Shown: positions 8,023 through 16,052 of the stretch, one piece after another
How the letters are laid out: each line of letters opens with the position of its first letter
How positions within the stretch are numbered: position 1 is the first letter of the stretch
Source of the DNA: Mycolicibacterium aubagnense
Lineage (GTDB): Bacteria > Actinomycetota > Actinomycetes > Mycobacteriales > Mycobacteriaceae
Direction of reading: 5' to 3'
Assembly: GCF_010730955.1 (NCBI RefSeq)
Contig: NZ_AP022577.1
Coordinates: 2,170,001-2,234,000 of the forward strand
DNA length: 64,000 nucleotides
Position numbers and translations under genes: made by a program
The notes under the pieces: model-generated
The model's database searches: none
What the model was told of the DNA's origin: nothing
The model's input: only the letters and a program-made list of their open reading frames with translations

Positions 8023-8343
8023 ATGATCGTCAAACTCGTCACCCGAGGTGCCGCCATAACCGTCGCGTTGGTTGCTGTTTCGGTGCTCGGCGCCGGCGTT
8101 GCCGGCGCTGCCCCCGACACCGCTGACCCGGACCACCAGGCCGGCAGAGACGCCGGCTCCGGCAAGACCGCTCGCAACAACAGCAACGGCCTGGACTGGG
8201 GTGACGACTGGAGCCTGGGTGGCTTCCCACCGATCAACCTGTCAAGCTTGCCGGCACCCAATGTTGACCTGTCGGTTCCGCTGTCCCTCGGCTTGCCAGG
8301 GCTGTCGTTGCCCAGCCTGAATCTCAGTCTCCCGAAGCTGTAG
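8023..8343 (+). CDS. Short secreted paralogue of the proline-rich protein
   Basis: A 106-residue exported protein. Residues 1-29 are a signal peptide with likely cleavage after AGA. A short Asp/Ala/Gly linker leads to the block GLDWGDDWSLGGFPPINLSS at about 56-75 and then VPLSLGLPGLSLPSL, both shared nearly unchanged with the 329-residue protein at 2276. It lacks that protein's long repeat tail. The ribosome site and context (GGAAGGATTC before the start) also resemble the larger gene's, pointing to duplication followed by loss or gain of the tail. Function unknown. Confidence 0.85.
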   Translation: MIVKLVTRGAAITVALVAVSVLGAGVAGAAPDTADPDHQAGRDAGSGKTARNNSNGLDWGDDWSLGGFPPINLSSLPAPNVDLSVPLSLGLPGLSLPSLNLSLPKL

Positions 8344-8349
8344 ACGGGA

Positions 8350-8838
8350 CTAGAAATCCCCTGCGTTGCGACGCAGCGTCTCGATCGCGGTGACCAGGGC
8401 GGCCGACTGCGTGTCGGACATCCCGACGTCTGCGAATACTTCTTTGTTCAACGTGATCGTGGCGTCCTCGACCGTGGACCGGCCCAGTTCGGTCAGCCGC
8501 ACCAGCGTCGTCCGGCCGTCCGTCGGATGCGGGACGCGCTCGACCAGCCCGTCTGCCTCCAGCCGCCGAATCGCGTGCGTGACGCTGGTGACGTGGACCT
8601 GCAGCCGGTCCGACGCCTTGGTGATGGGCAGCGCACCGCTGCCGCTGAACGCCAGCAGCCGTAACAACTCGTAGCGGGAGAAACTCAGGTCGTACGGCCG
8701 CAGCGCGGTTTCGACACGAGCCAGCAGGATCTGGTGGGCGCGCATCACGGAAGTCACCGCGACCATGCCGTCGGCAACGTCGCCCCAGCCGGCCCGTTCC
8801 CAGTTGGCCCGGGCCCGGGCGATGGGGTCACTGCTCAC
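8350..8838 (-). CDS. MarR-family transcriptional regulator
   Basis: A 162-residue winged-helix regulator. The helix-turn-helix is visible in LPITKASDRLQVHVTSVTH, followed by the wing HPTDGRTTLVRLTELG with the family's DGR motif. It lies 40 bases downstream of the aminotransferase gene on the same strand and may be the last gene of the SigL-linked unit. In M. tuberculosis I recall a MarR-like gene (Rv0737) directly after rslA; here the four-gene cassette separates the two. Its ligand and targets are unknown. Confidence 0.88.
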   Translation of the reverse strand: MSSDPIARARANWERAGWGDVADGMVAVTSVMRAHQILLARVETALRPYDLSFSRYELLRLLAFSGSGALPITKASDRLQVHVTSVTHAIRRLEADGLVERVPHPTDGRTTLVRLTELGRSTVEDATITLNKEVFADVGMSDTQSAALVTAIETLRRNAGDF

Positions 8839-8878
8839 GACTTATTCATACCGCACCGACCCGGCCGAACCCAGGCAG

Positions 8879-9922
8879 TCAGGGCCGGACGGTCGCCCCG
8901 TTCACCGCATTACGGATGGCGGCCAGCACAGCGCGCGACGACCTGCGGTCCCCGACGGTGATCCGGACGCCGCCGTTTGCGTAGCTGCGCACCCGCGGCC
9001 CGTCGTCGCCGAAGGTCCATGCCCGCGCCCCACTCGGCAGATACACGAAGTTGGCGTGGCTGTCGGTGCAGTAGACACCCATGGACCGCAACCGCGCCCG
9101 CAGGAACGCTCCTTCCGAGGTGATCATCCGGATACGCTGGCGTAGTTGATCTTCCGCATCGTAGGACGCCGCGACGGCCACCAGCCCGGTGATCCCGATC
9201 CCGAACGGAAGCTGCATCCCCCACAGCTCACGCGCCAGCGACGGCGCGCAGATGCCGTAGCCGATGCGCAGGCCGGCTAGACCGTAGGCCTTCGAAAAGG
9301 TACGCACTACAACCAGATTGGGGTAGCGGACCACGAGCGACGGGATGTCGAGACACAAGTCGGGGGCCAGGAACTCGACGTAGGCCTCGTCGAGCAGGAC
9401 CACAGTGCCCGACGGCACCCGGTCCAGGAACCGGTACAGATCTGCGGCCGACTCGACGGTCCCCGTCGGGTTGTGCGGTCGGCATACCACCACGACCCGG
9501 GCCCGCGCCGCGGCCGCCGCCATGGCCTCGAGATTGTGGTGACCGTGCCGGTCCAGCGGCACGGTCACCGACCGCAATCGCGCCATCTGCGCGAAGATCG
9601 GATAGCCGTCGAAGGTCGGTGTTGCCGTTACCAGCACATCCCCTGGCTTGGTGACGGCCCGCAGCACCTGCATGATCACGCCCGTGGCACCGGCGCCAAC
9701 CACCACCTGTTCGTCGGCAACGCCGGCCCGGCCCGCGATCAGCGACCGCAACCGCTGCGGCAGGAACTCCGGATAGCGGTTCATCGCAGCAATCGACGCG
9801 GTCAGCGCGGCCCGCACCCCGGGCAGCGGTGGAAACGGATTCTCGTTGAGCGACAACGCCAATGGGTCGTCCGCGGCAGGCAGCGAATCGACCGCGTCGG
9901 TCAACGCGCAGGTTGGCGTCAT
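8879..9922 (-). CDS. PLP-dependent aminotransferase, HisC-like
   Basis: A 347-residue fold-type I aminotransferase resembling histidinol-phosphate and aromatic aminotransferases. LSLNENPFPPLPGV starts the domain, CRPHNPTGT and LLDEAYVEF are the PLP-contacting segments, and the Schiff-base lysine is in TFSKAYGLAGLRIGYG; the C-terminal GGVRITVG holds the substrate carboxylate arginine. ATG 9922 is preferred because it overlaps the stop of the preceding gene as ATGA. The gene is not among his genes; it ends the four-gene cassette with a ThDP enzyme and a KAS III-like protein, so it probably transaminates the keto product or precursor of that pathway. Confidence 0.88.
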   Translation of the reverse strand: MTPTCALTDAVDSLPAADDPLALSLNENPFPPLPGVRAALTASIAAMNRYPEFLPQRLRSLIAGRAGVADEQVVVGAGATGVIMQVLRAVTKPGDVLVTATPTFDGYPIFAQMARLRSVTVPLDRHGHHNLEAMAAAAARARVVVVCRPHNPTGTVESAADLYRFLDRVPSGTVVLLDEAYVEFLAPDLCLDIPSLVVRYPNLVVVRTFSKAYGLAGLRIGYGICAPSLARELWGMQLPFGIGITGLVAVAASYDAEDQLRQRIRMITSEGAFLRARLRSMGVYCTDSHANFVYLPSGARAWTFGDDGPRVRSYANGGVRITVGDRRSSRAVLAAIRNAVNGATVRP

Positions 9923-10950
9923 CGCTGGCCGCCCCACCGCACCGCTGCCGCACCCGCGAAATCACCGGCGTGCGCGAAGGCCGCCATCATCACCACGTCG
10001 CCCTTGCTCAGCTGGCCGTCGGCGATCGCCCGATCGAGGTTCACCGGCACGCCCGCGGCGAACAGGTTTCCACATTCGTCGAACGTGTCCCGGTGCCGCT
10101 CGGCCGGCAGTTCGAGGGCCTCACGCCAGTTCCGCAGGAACACCCGGTTCGGCTGGTTGGTGACCAGCAGGCCGATATCCTTGGGCGCCAGCCCGATCCG
10201 GTCGCACACCGCGTACGCCACTTCGGGCACCTGTCGATTACCCCGGGCCAGCACCTTGGTGATCTTGCTCTCGGTGAAGCCGATGCAACCCTCCCCCGGA
10301 CCGGCCTGCCACCATTTGCGCGGCGGGTCGACGGCCATGGTCATGTCACCGGCATACTCGCCGTAGGTACGGCACTCGACGTCCAGAATCGGCGAAACAT
10401 CGGACAGCGCAACGAGTCCGACCGCAGCACCGTCGCCGGGCACCGCAGCCTGCGCCTTGGGCCGGATGGTGTCCTGGTCGAAAACCTGACCTGCCGCATT
10501 CTGCGCCACCGCCACCAGTGCGGTGCGGCCCTCCCCGGATGCGAGCAGCTGCCGGGCCAACTTCAGCCCCAGGATGAAGGCCGCGCACCCGCCGTTGTGC
10601 AGGTCGATCACCCAGTTCGGTTTCATGCCAAGCCGATTCGCCATACCGCCACCGCCGCCGTAGAACGGCATGTCGGGCAGCTGGGTGTGGGTGATGAGGA
10701 TGTCGACGTCGGCCAGGGCATCCGATCCGTGCCGGTCGACGAGCCCGGCGGCCGCGCGTTCCACCATGTCGATGGCGGTCTCGTCAGGAGCCACGTGGTG
10801 CCGGAACTTCGGCGCCCGGAACATCAGGTTGTCCCGCAGGTCGTCGGAACCGGCGAACTGCGCGTAGTAGTCGGCGCCGATCGCCTCGCCCGGGAGATAG
10901 GTCGAGACATCCAGAAGACTGACGGCAGGCTGCTCCATGTTTTCGCTCAC
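9919..10950 (-). CDS. Ketoacyl-ACP synthase III-like protein lacking the catalytic His
   Basis: About 343 residues with the thiolase fold of the FabH/KAS III group. The nucleophile Cys is present in DLHNGGCAAFILG (about residue 122), PGDGAAVGL is typical, and the catalytic Asn is in DECGNLFAAGVPV. The position of the catalytic His (HQAN in FabH) reads TNQPNRVF, so His is replaced by Asn. This argues against ordinary decarboxylating condensation and for acyl transfer or another reaction. GTG 10950 is used because it overlaps the upstream stop as GTGA; ATG 10938 is the alternative. It overlaps the aminotransferase gene by 4 bases, so the cassette is translationally coupled. Confidence 0.85.
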   Translation of the reverse strand: MSENMEQPAVSLLDVSTYLPGEAIGADYYAQFAGSDDLRDNLMFRAPKFRHHVAPDETAIDMVERAAAGLVDRHGSDALADVDILITHTQLPDMPFYGGGGGMANRLGMKPNWVIDLHNGGCAAFILGLKLARQLLASGEGRTALVAVAQNAAGQVFDQDTIRPKAQAAVPGDGAAVGLVALSDVSPILDVECRTYGEYAGDMTMAVDPPRKWWQAGPGEGCIGFTESKITKVLARGNRQVPEVAYAVCDRIGLAPKDIGLLVTNQPNRVFLRNWREALELPAERHRDTFDECGNLFAAGVPVNLDRAIADGQLSKGDVVMMAAFAHAGDFAGAAAVRWGGQR

Positions 10951-11594
10951 TTCATCCAAGCCGGGGTGATCGGCAGTCCGTTGCGGTGCCGGTACTCGGC
11001 AATCGCCTTGAGGTTGTCCAGTTCCAGCCGGTGGCCCGCCCCGAACATGTCCCAGAAGTCCCCGACCCACACGGGTCGCTGCGCCGGCGCGGTCTCCGGG
11101 TACGGGTTGTTGTCGTAGAAGGGGTGGTGGCAGTTGGTCCACAGCACCACCGAGCCGGGCTTGTTCAGCACGGTCTGCGCGTCGACGACGCGCATCAGGT
11201 AGATCATCCAGAGGTGCTGGCCCTGGTCCCAGGCGCAGTGGTAGTCGACGGTCATCGCATCGCGGTTCGCCACGGTGCGCGTGTAGATTTCGGTTTCCGA
11301 GCCCAGCCGGTCATACGCCAGCCAGAGACCGGGCTCCGCCGTCTCGGTGAACCCGCGCAGGCTGTAGGTCCACTCCTCCAGGCTGCGGGTGTCCGACAGG
11401 TACTCGAACAGTTCGTCCGGCGGGCAGTCGATGTAGTCGTTGACGGTGCAGTACTCACCGAAGACCACGTCGTGCGGGTACACCGACCGCATCATCTCCA
11501 TGATGATCGGGGTGGCCTTCTCGCGGGGCGCGTTCTCGATGCGGGTGATCCCGCCGATGGGCATCGTGATGTCTTCAAGCGCGGGCAGCGACAT
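10947..11594 (-). CDS. SRPBCC (START-like) family protein
   Basis: A protein of about 215 residues whose central part (TVNDYIDCPPDELFEYLSDTRSLEEWTYSLRG and onward) has the Bet v1/START-like helix-grip signature seen in polyketide cyclases and lipid-binding proteins. It is cytosolic, with no signal. In the cassette it sits between the ThDP enzyme and the KAS III-like gene, suggesting that it binds or cyclises a hydrophobic intermediate. The start is uncertain: ATG 11594 overlaps the upstream gene by 20 bases, while ATG 11564 lies just after that gene's stop and has GAAG upstream. Confidence 0.78.
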   Translation of the reverse strand: MSLPALEDITMPIGGITRIENAPREKATPIIMEMMRSVYPHDVVFGEYCTVNDYIDCPPDELFEYLSDTRSLEEWTYSLRGFTETAEPGLWLAYDRLGSETEIYTRTVANRDAMTVDYHCAWDQGQHLWMIYLMRVVDAQTVLNKPGSVVLWTNCHHPFYDNNPYPETAPAQRPVWVGDFWDMFGAGHRLELDNLKAIAEYRHRNGLPITPAWMK

Positions 11595-13299
11595 GCTGGG
11601 AGCTCTCTTTCTGCGTGTGTTGTGCGGCTGAATCGAGAAATGGTGCGAACGTGGGGATTTCGTCGGCCGAGCATTCGACGCTGACCACCGACGGCCCATG
11701 CCGGCCGAGCGCTTCGGTCAGCGCGCCGGCCAGCTGCGGCAACTCGCTGACGTCGGTCGCATGCAGGCCGGGGAACATCGCGGCCAGCCCGGCGCCGAGC
11801 CGGGCCGGAGTGAAACGGTTGTAGCTGTAGCGGTCGCCGTAGAACAGCTGCTCGCGGGTGACGCACATGGCGTGGGCGTTGTTGTTGAACAACACGAAGG
11901 TGATCGGGAGCCGGTACTGCACCGCGGTGTGCAGCTCCATGCCGTGCATGAAGAACGAGCCGTCCCCGGCCACCACCACGGTCCGGTATTGCGGCCCAGC
12001 GGTTTTCGCCCGGGCAAAGCACATGCCGATGGCAGCGCCGAAGCTGTACCCCATCCCGCCCATGCCCAGCGCCACCACAAAGCGCCCGGCGCGGCGCACC
12101 GGCAGGGCGTGCACCGTCGAGGCGCCGGTGTTGCCGGCGTCGACCACGATGTCGGCGCCCTCGGGTAACAGGTCGTCGAGCAACGTGACGGTATCGCGGT
12201 ACCGGATGCCGGGGCCCTCGTGCGCCGGCGGCTGGAGTTCGGTGTGCGGCAACGGATCCAGGACCCGGAGCCCGTGCGGCCGGCCGGCTCCCGTCAAAGC
12301 CCGGGTCAGCGCCGTCAGCGATGCCCGCAGGTTTGTCGAATTCACGTGTGTCGCCGGGACATACGGAGGCTGCGCACCGAGCGAGACGGTCTGCACCCCG
12401 GCCAGCGCATTGTCGAGGCCGGCGCGCGCCGTCACCGACAGGCGCGTCCCGACCACCAGGCACACCGCGCTGCGGGAGATCGCATCGACGACCCGCGGAT
12501 GGCCCATCACCCCGGTGACCCCCAGCCACGACGATTGGCCCAATCCTGGTGAGCCACTGACGTCTTTGGCATCCGGAACCGTGGCGACCCAGGCCCGCAG
12601 TACCGCGCGTAGCTCCTCGAGTTCACGACGGGCGTCGTCGCGAGCCACCTGCTCGCCGGCGATGATCGTGACCGGCCCCAGCGCCCGGCGCAGCATCTCG
12701 GCGATGGAACCTGGGTCCGTCAATACTGAATCGCGCACCGCCACAGTGCTTTCCAGGGGATTGACCACATCGATCATGGCCTGCTGGATGTCCTTCGGCA
12801 GGAGCAACACCGCCGGACCGCCGCTGTCGGCCGCGGCCAGCGCCTCCGCCAGGGCGGGCACGATGTCCTCCGGGTCCGTCACCCGCCGGCAGTACACCGA
12901 CACCGCCGAGAACAGCACCACCGCGTCGAGCGACCCCGAGCGCCCGCTCGTGTCCTGGAAGCTGCCGCGTCCGTCCATACCGGTCGGCGCCTGCCCCACC
13001 AGGGCCAGTACGGGCACCCGGCTGGCCAGCGATTCCCCCAGTCCCGCAACCAGATTCAGTGATCCGCCGCCCGACGTAGCAGCCACCACCCCGATCCGGG
13101 ATACCGCCCGGCTGTATCCGTCGGCCATGGTGGCAGCGGAGAACTCGTGCTTCGCCAAGATCGGGGTGATGCCGCCACTGCAGAATGCCGCGTCGAACAG
13201 GTCCTCGATGTTGGCCCCGTCGACACCGAAGAAATACTCGGTGCCCGTCGCCGCCAGTTGCGTGATGATGTGGTCCACCACCCGATACCTGCCGACCAT
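11575..13299 (-). CDS. Thiamine diphosphate-dependent enzyme, acetolactate synthase-like
   Basis: A 574-residue three-domain ThDP enzyme. The pyrimidine domain has the activating glutamate in LAKHEFSAATMADGYSR (Glu52), the middle domain follows, and the cofactor domain has the ThDP/Mg signature starting VAGDGSFFMHG and closing FNNNAHAMC. It differs from housekeeping IlvB and has no small subunit beside it. It should decarboxylate a 2-oxo acid and transfer or release the carbonyl unit. ATG 13299 is chosen because AGGTGAGG lies just upstream and an earlier ATG would leave almost no space after the promoter. It is the first gene of a four-gene cassette with a SigL-type promoter 32 bases upstream. 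Confidence 0.87.
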   Translation of the reverse strand: MVGRYRVVDHIITQLAATGTEYFFGVDGANIEDLFDAAFCSGGITPILAKHEFSAATMADGYSRAVSRIGVVAATSGGGSLNLVAGLGESLASRVPVLALVGQAPTGMDGRGSFQDTSGRSGSLDAVVLFSAVSVYCRRVTDPEDIVPALAEALAAADSGGPAVLLLPKDIQQAMIDVVNPLESTVAVRDSVLTDPGSIAEMLRRALGPVTIIAGEQVARDDARRELEELRAVLRAWVATVPDAKDVSGSPGLGQSSWLGVTGVMGHPRVVDAISRSAVCLVVGTRLSVTARAGLDNALAGVQTVSLGAQPPYVPATHVNSTNLRASLTALTRALTGAGRPHGLRVLDPLPHTELQPPAHEGPGIRYRDTVTLLDDLLPEGADIVVDAGNTGASTVHALPVRRAGRFVVALGMGGMGYSFGAAIGMCFARAKTAGPQYRTVVVAGDGSFFMHGMELHTAVQYRLPITFVLFNNNAHAMCVTREQLFYGDRYSYNRFTPARLGAGLAAMFPGLHATDVSELPQLAGALTEALGRHGPSVVSVECSADEIPTFAPFLDSAAQHTQKESSQHVAARA

Positions 13300-13330
13300 C
13301 GCCTCACCTGCTTCCGCTCGTCTGCTCAAG

Positions 13331-13358
13331 AACACGAAGCGGACCGCCGGATAGTTCA
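13331..13358 (-). promoter_or_regulatory. Candidate SigL promoter of the four-gene cassette
   Basis: On the minus strand TGAACT (13358-13353) is followed by 16 bases and CGTGTT (13336-13331). The spacing is identical to, and each hexamer one base from, the sigL promoter at 14643-14670 and the SigL consensus I recall (TGAACC-N16..18-CGTGTC). It falls in the 75-base gap between the rslA stop and the ThDP gene start. Confidence 0.7.
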
Positions 13359-13374
13359 ACGCCGGCGAAAAAAG

Positions 13375-14103
13375 CTACAGATTGCGCTCCAGCAGCACCT
13401 TGCCGCTGTCGGCGGAAACCAGTTGTACCGCAGCAATTTCCGAAACCTGCATCGGAGTGTTACCGCTCGGCAACGCAGTGGCTCCGGACATGCCGAACCA
13501 CGTGGCGATCTGCGTGCGGCTACCGTCACGGCCCACCACGACCATGCCCAAATTGCTCGGCGGCGCGGCCGGTCCGCTGGACCAGTCGCCATAGCTGCAG
13601 GCCATGTCGATCCGTGTACCCCAACCGTAGCTGCTCAACGCGATGGTCGCATTGAACGGCGTGGGCGCCACGTGCTGCATGGGCAACTGCGCGACCTGCT
13701 CCTGTGTCTGGTCGCCACCGAAGAACTCCGGCCGGACCACGGCCACCACACCGATAGCCAATACCGCGGCGGCGAGACCGGCCACTGCGGTCGTCACCCA
13801 GCGGGTCCGGCGCCGGCGCCACCGCACCTTGGCCAGAACCGAATCAAGCACCTCGGGGCGCAACGGCGGCTCCGGCTGCTCCGCACCGATCTCCTGCACG
13901 TCCGCCAGCGTCAGCAGGCCCAGCAGGGCCGGCATACCGCTCAGTTCACCGACCGCGTCCCGGCACCGGGAACAGGTCTGCAGATGCGCTTCGTACTCGC
14001 GGCGTTCCGCACTCGACAGCGAACCCAGCACATAGGCGGCGTCCCAGGTTGCGTACCGGTCGCCGTCAAAGGGCCCGACCGACTCGACCATATGCATACT
14101 CAC
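13375..14103 (-). CDS. rslA: Anti-sigma-L factor with zinc-binding ZAS domain
   Basis: A 242-residue membrane protein. The N-terminal cytosolic domain carries the ZAS motif His40-x3-Cys44-x2-Cys47 (HLQTCSRC). A basic stretch (RWRRRRTRW) precedes a single transmembrane helix at about 101-123, and the extracytoplasmic part resembles the RskA/RslA C-terminal domain with two segments around SSYGWGTRIDMACSYG. Known RslA binds SigL and releases it on oxidation or metal loss. Its start overlaps the sigL stop by 4 bases. Confidence 0.93.
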   Translation of the reverse strand: MSMHMVESVGPFDGDRYATWDAAYVLGSLSSAERREYEAHLQTCSRCRDAVGELSGMPALLGLLTLADVQEIGAEQPEPPLRPEVLDSVLAKVRWRRRRTRWVTTAVAGLAAAVLAIGVVAVVRPEFFGGDQTQEQVAQLPMQHVAPTPFNATIALSSYGWGTRIDMACSYGDWSSGPAAPPSNLGMVVVGRDGSRTQIATWFGMSGATALPSGNTPMQVSEIAAVQLVSADSGKVLLERNL

Positions 14104-14624
14104 CGAGTCACCCCCATTTCCTGCAGATTCAGACGCAGCGCCCGGACCGCGTAATGCAGCCTCGATTTCACCGTGCCCTCGGCAATCTGAAGCTCCGCGG
14201 CAATCTGCGCGACGCTCAACTGCCGGTAGTACGCGCGCTCGATCACAGCGCGATGGTCGACGGAGAGCTGGCTCAGGGCACCCCCGAGCAGCATCCGATC
14301 CAGGGCGGTATCCACTTCATCGGTGGCTGCCGGGTCCGTCCGGTCCTCGGCCTCGACTACCTCTGACGAGGTGGTTTCGTGCCGGCGCCGGGCGCTGCGC
14401 TGCTCATCGATGATCAGGTTGCGGGCGACGGTATAGAGCCAGGCTCGCGGGGACTGGTTGGTGTCGGCCACGACGTCGGGGTGCCGCCACGCCCGCAGCA
14501 AAGTCTCCTGCACGACGTCCTCTGCACGCGCCGAGTCCTGGGTAAGTCGCAGGGCATAGCGCCAAAGGGCGCCTGCGTGCTCCTCGTAAAGCACCCGCAT
14601 CATGGCGGCCTCCGGATCGCTCAT
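14100..14624 (-). CDS. sigL: ECF sigma factor SigL
   Basis: A 174-residue ECF sigma factor. Region 2 contains DSARAEDVVQETLLRAW and YTVARNLIIDEQRS, and region 4 contains LSQLSVDHRAVIERAY and IAAELQIAEGTVKSRLHYAVRAL. Gene order map-sigL-rslA matches the M. tuberculosis locus I recall. In that species SigL drives its own operon and genes for envelope, polyketide and disulfide functions. The promoter in front fits the SigL consensus, indicating autoregulation. Confidence 0.94.
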   Translation of the reverse strand: MSDPEAAMMRVLYEEHAGALWRYALRLTQDSARAEDVVQETLLRAWRHPDVVADTNQSPRAWLYTVARNLIIDEQRSARRRHETTSSEVVEAEDRTDPAATDEVDTALDRMLLGGALSQLSVDHRAVIERAYYRQLSVAQIAAELQIAEGTVKSRLHYAVRALRLNLQEMGVTR

Positions 14625-14642
14625 ACACCAACCTCCGTCATT

Positions 14643-14670
14643 GACACGAGATCAGGGGCGAACCGGTTCA
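14643..14670 (-). promoter_or_regulatory. SigL autoregulatory promoter
   Basis: Minus-strand TGAACC (14670-14665), a 16-base spacer and CGTGTC (14648-14643) match the SigL consensus I recall in every listed base. It lies 18 bases upstream of the sigL start. TGAACC is also half of the palindrome TGAACCGGTTCA. Confidence 0.85.
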
Positions 14671-14675
14671 CCGGA

Positions 14676-15479
14676 TCAATCGCGTAACAGGGTCAGGATT
14701 CGGGGTCCATCCTCGGTGACAGCAACGGTGTGCTCCCAGTGTGCGGCACGAGAGCCGTCCTTGGTAACCACCGTCCACTCGTCTTCGAGAATCACCGTCT
14801 TCGACGTACCCAACGTCAGCATCGGCTCGATTGCCAGCACCGAACCCGGCTCCAGGAACGGACCCCGACCGGGCGATCCCTCATTGGGCAGGAACGGGTC
14901 CATGTGCATCTCTTGACCGATGCCGTGGCCGCCGTAGCCCGCGACGATGCCGAACTTGCGGTCGTAGCGGGCGGAGGCGGCGTGAGTCGCCACCTCGATG
15001 GCGTGCGAGACGTCGGTCAGCCGGTTACCGGGCACCATGGCGGCGATACCCGCCTCCATGGACTCGCGAGTGGCGTCGGACAGCTTCTGGTCGGCGTCGA
15101 TCAGCGAACCGACACCGAACGTCACGGCGGAGTCGCCGTGCCAGTCGTTCAGGATGGCGCCGCAGTCGATGGACACCAGGTCACCGCTGGCCAGCACCTC
15201 GTCGGCGGCCGGAATCCCGTGCACCACGCGGTCGTTGACCGACGCGCAGATGGTCGCCGGGAAACCGTGGTAGCCCAGGAACGACGGGATGCCGCCACCG
15301 TCGCGGATGACAGACTCGGCGATCTGGTCCAACTCGAGAGTGGACATCCCGGGCGCGGCGACCTCACGGACCGCTTTCAGCGCGGCCGCCACCAGCGAAC
15401 CGGCGGCCGCCATCGCGTCCAATTCGCCGGCAGTCCGTTGCGGGACGACCTTGCGGCCGCGGCGGGGTAGACCAATCAT
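14676..15479 (-). CDS. map: Methionine aminopeptidase type I
   Basis: A 267-residue metallopeptidase that removes initiator methionine from nascent proteins. Metal ligands are visible in [19 protein letters not shown] (two Asp), [11 protein letters not shown] (His), VLAIEPML (Glu) and the final [11 protein letters not shown] (Glu). Typical family length. It follows adk by 27 bases in the secY-adk-map order and is the M. tuberculosis mapA equivalent. Confidence 0.94.
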   Translation of the reverse strand: MIGLPRRGRKVVPQRTAGELDAMAAAGSLVAAALKAVREVAAPGMSTLELDQIAESVIRDGGGIPSFLGYHGFPATICASVNDRVVHGIPAADEVLASGDLVSIDCGAILNDWHGDSAVTFGVGSLIDADQKLSDATRESMEAGIAAMVPGNRLTDVSHAIEVATHAASARYDRKFGIVAGYGGHGIGQEMHMDPFLPNEGSPGRGPFLEPGSVLAIEPMLTLGTSKTVILEDEWTVVTKDGSRAAHWEHTVAVTEDGPRILTLLRD

Positions 15480-15506
15480 CGAAGTACTGATTTCAGCCGG
15501 TGACGG

Positions 15507-16052
15507 CTACTGGCCCAGCGCCTGGAGGGCGCGGGCGAACACCTCATCCAGGCTGCCGACTGCGTCGACCGAGACGAGCTCGTCGCGGTAGTAGTCCAGC
15601 AGCGGCGCGGTCTCGTCCCGGTACACCTTCATCCGGTTGAGGATGACCTCTTCGGTGTCGTCGGCGCGGCCGCGGCTCTTCAGCCGGGTCAGCAGCTCGG
15701 ACTCCGACACGCGGAACTCCAGCACCGCGTCCAGTTTCAGGTTGCGCTTGGCCAGCATCTCGCGCAGAGCGACGGCCTGCTCGACCGAGCGGGGGAAGCC
15801 GTCGAGGATGAATCCGGCGGCGGTGTCGTCGGCGTCGAGACGATCGTCGACGAGCGCGTTGGTCAGCTCGGCCGGAACGAGGTCGCCGGCGTCGAGGTAC
15901 TTCTTGGCCTCGACACCGAGCGGGGTGCCCTTGCTGATGTTGCTACGGAATAAATCCCCCGTGGAGATCTGCGGGATGCCGAACTTCTCGGCCAGCTTCT
16001 CGGCCTGAGTGCCCTTGCCTGCCCCCGGCGGTCCCAGCAGAACCATTCTCAT
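15507..16052 (-). CDS. adk: Adenylate kinase
   Basis: A 181-residue adenylate kinase (2 ADP to ATP + AMP). The P-loop [10 protein letters not shown] is at residues 7-16, the AMP-binding region contains GDLFRSN and [13 protein letters not shown]. The LID is short, as in actinobacterial enzymes, giving a length below the usual 214 residues. Its start overlaps the secY stop as ATGA. Confidence 0.96.
   Translation of the reverse strand: MRMVLLGPPGAGKGTQAEKLAEKFGIPQISTGDLFRSNISKGTPLGVEAKKYLDAGDLVPAELTNALVDDRLDADDTAAGFILDGFPRSVEQAVALREMLAKRNLKLDAVLEFRVSESELLTRLKSRGRADDTEEVILNRMKVYRDETAPLLDYYRDELVSVDAVGSLDEVFARALQALGQ

Noticed and set aside
11858..13354. 498-codon plus-strand frame opposite the ThDP gene
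   Set aside because: Low-complexity Ser/Arg/Thr composition and no ribosome site; complement of a well-supported enzyme gene.
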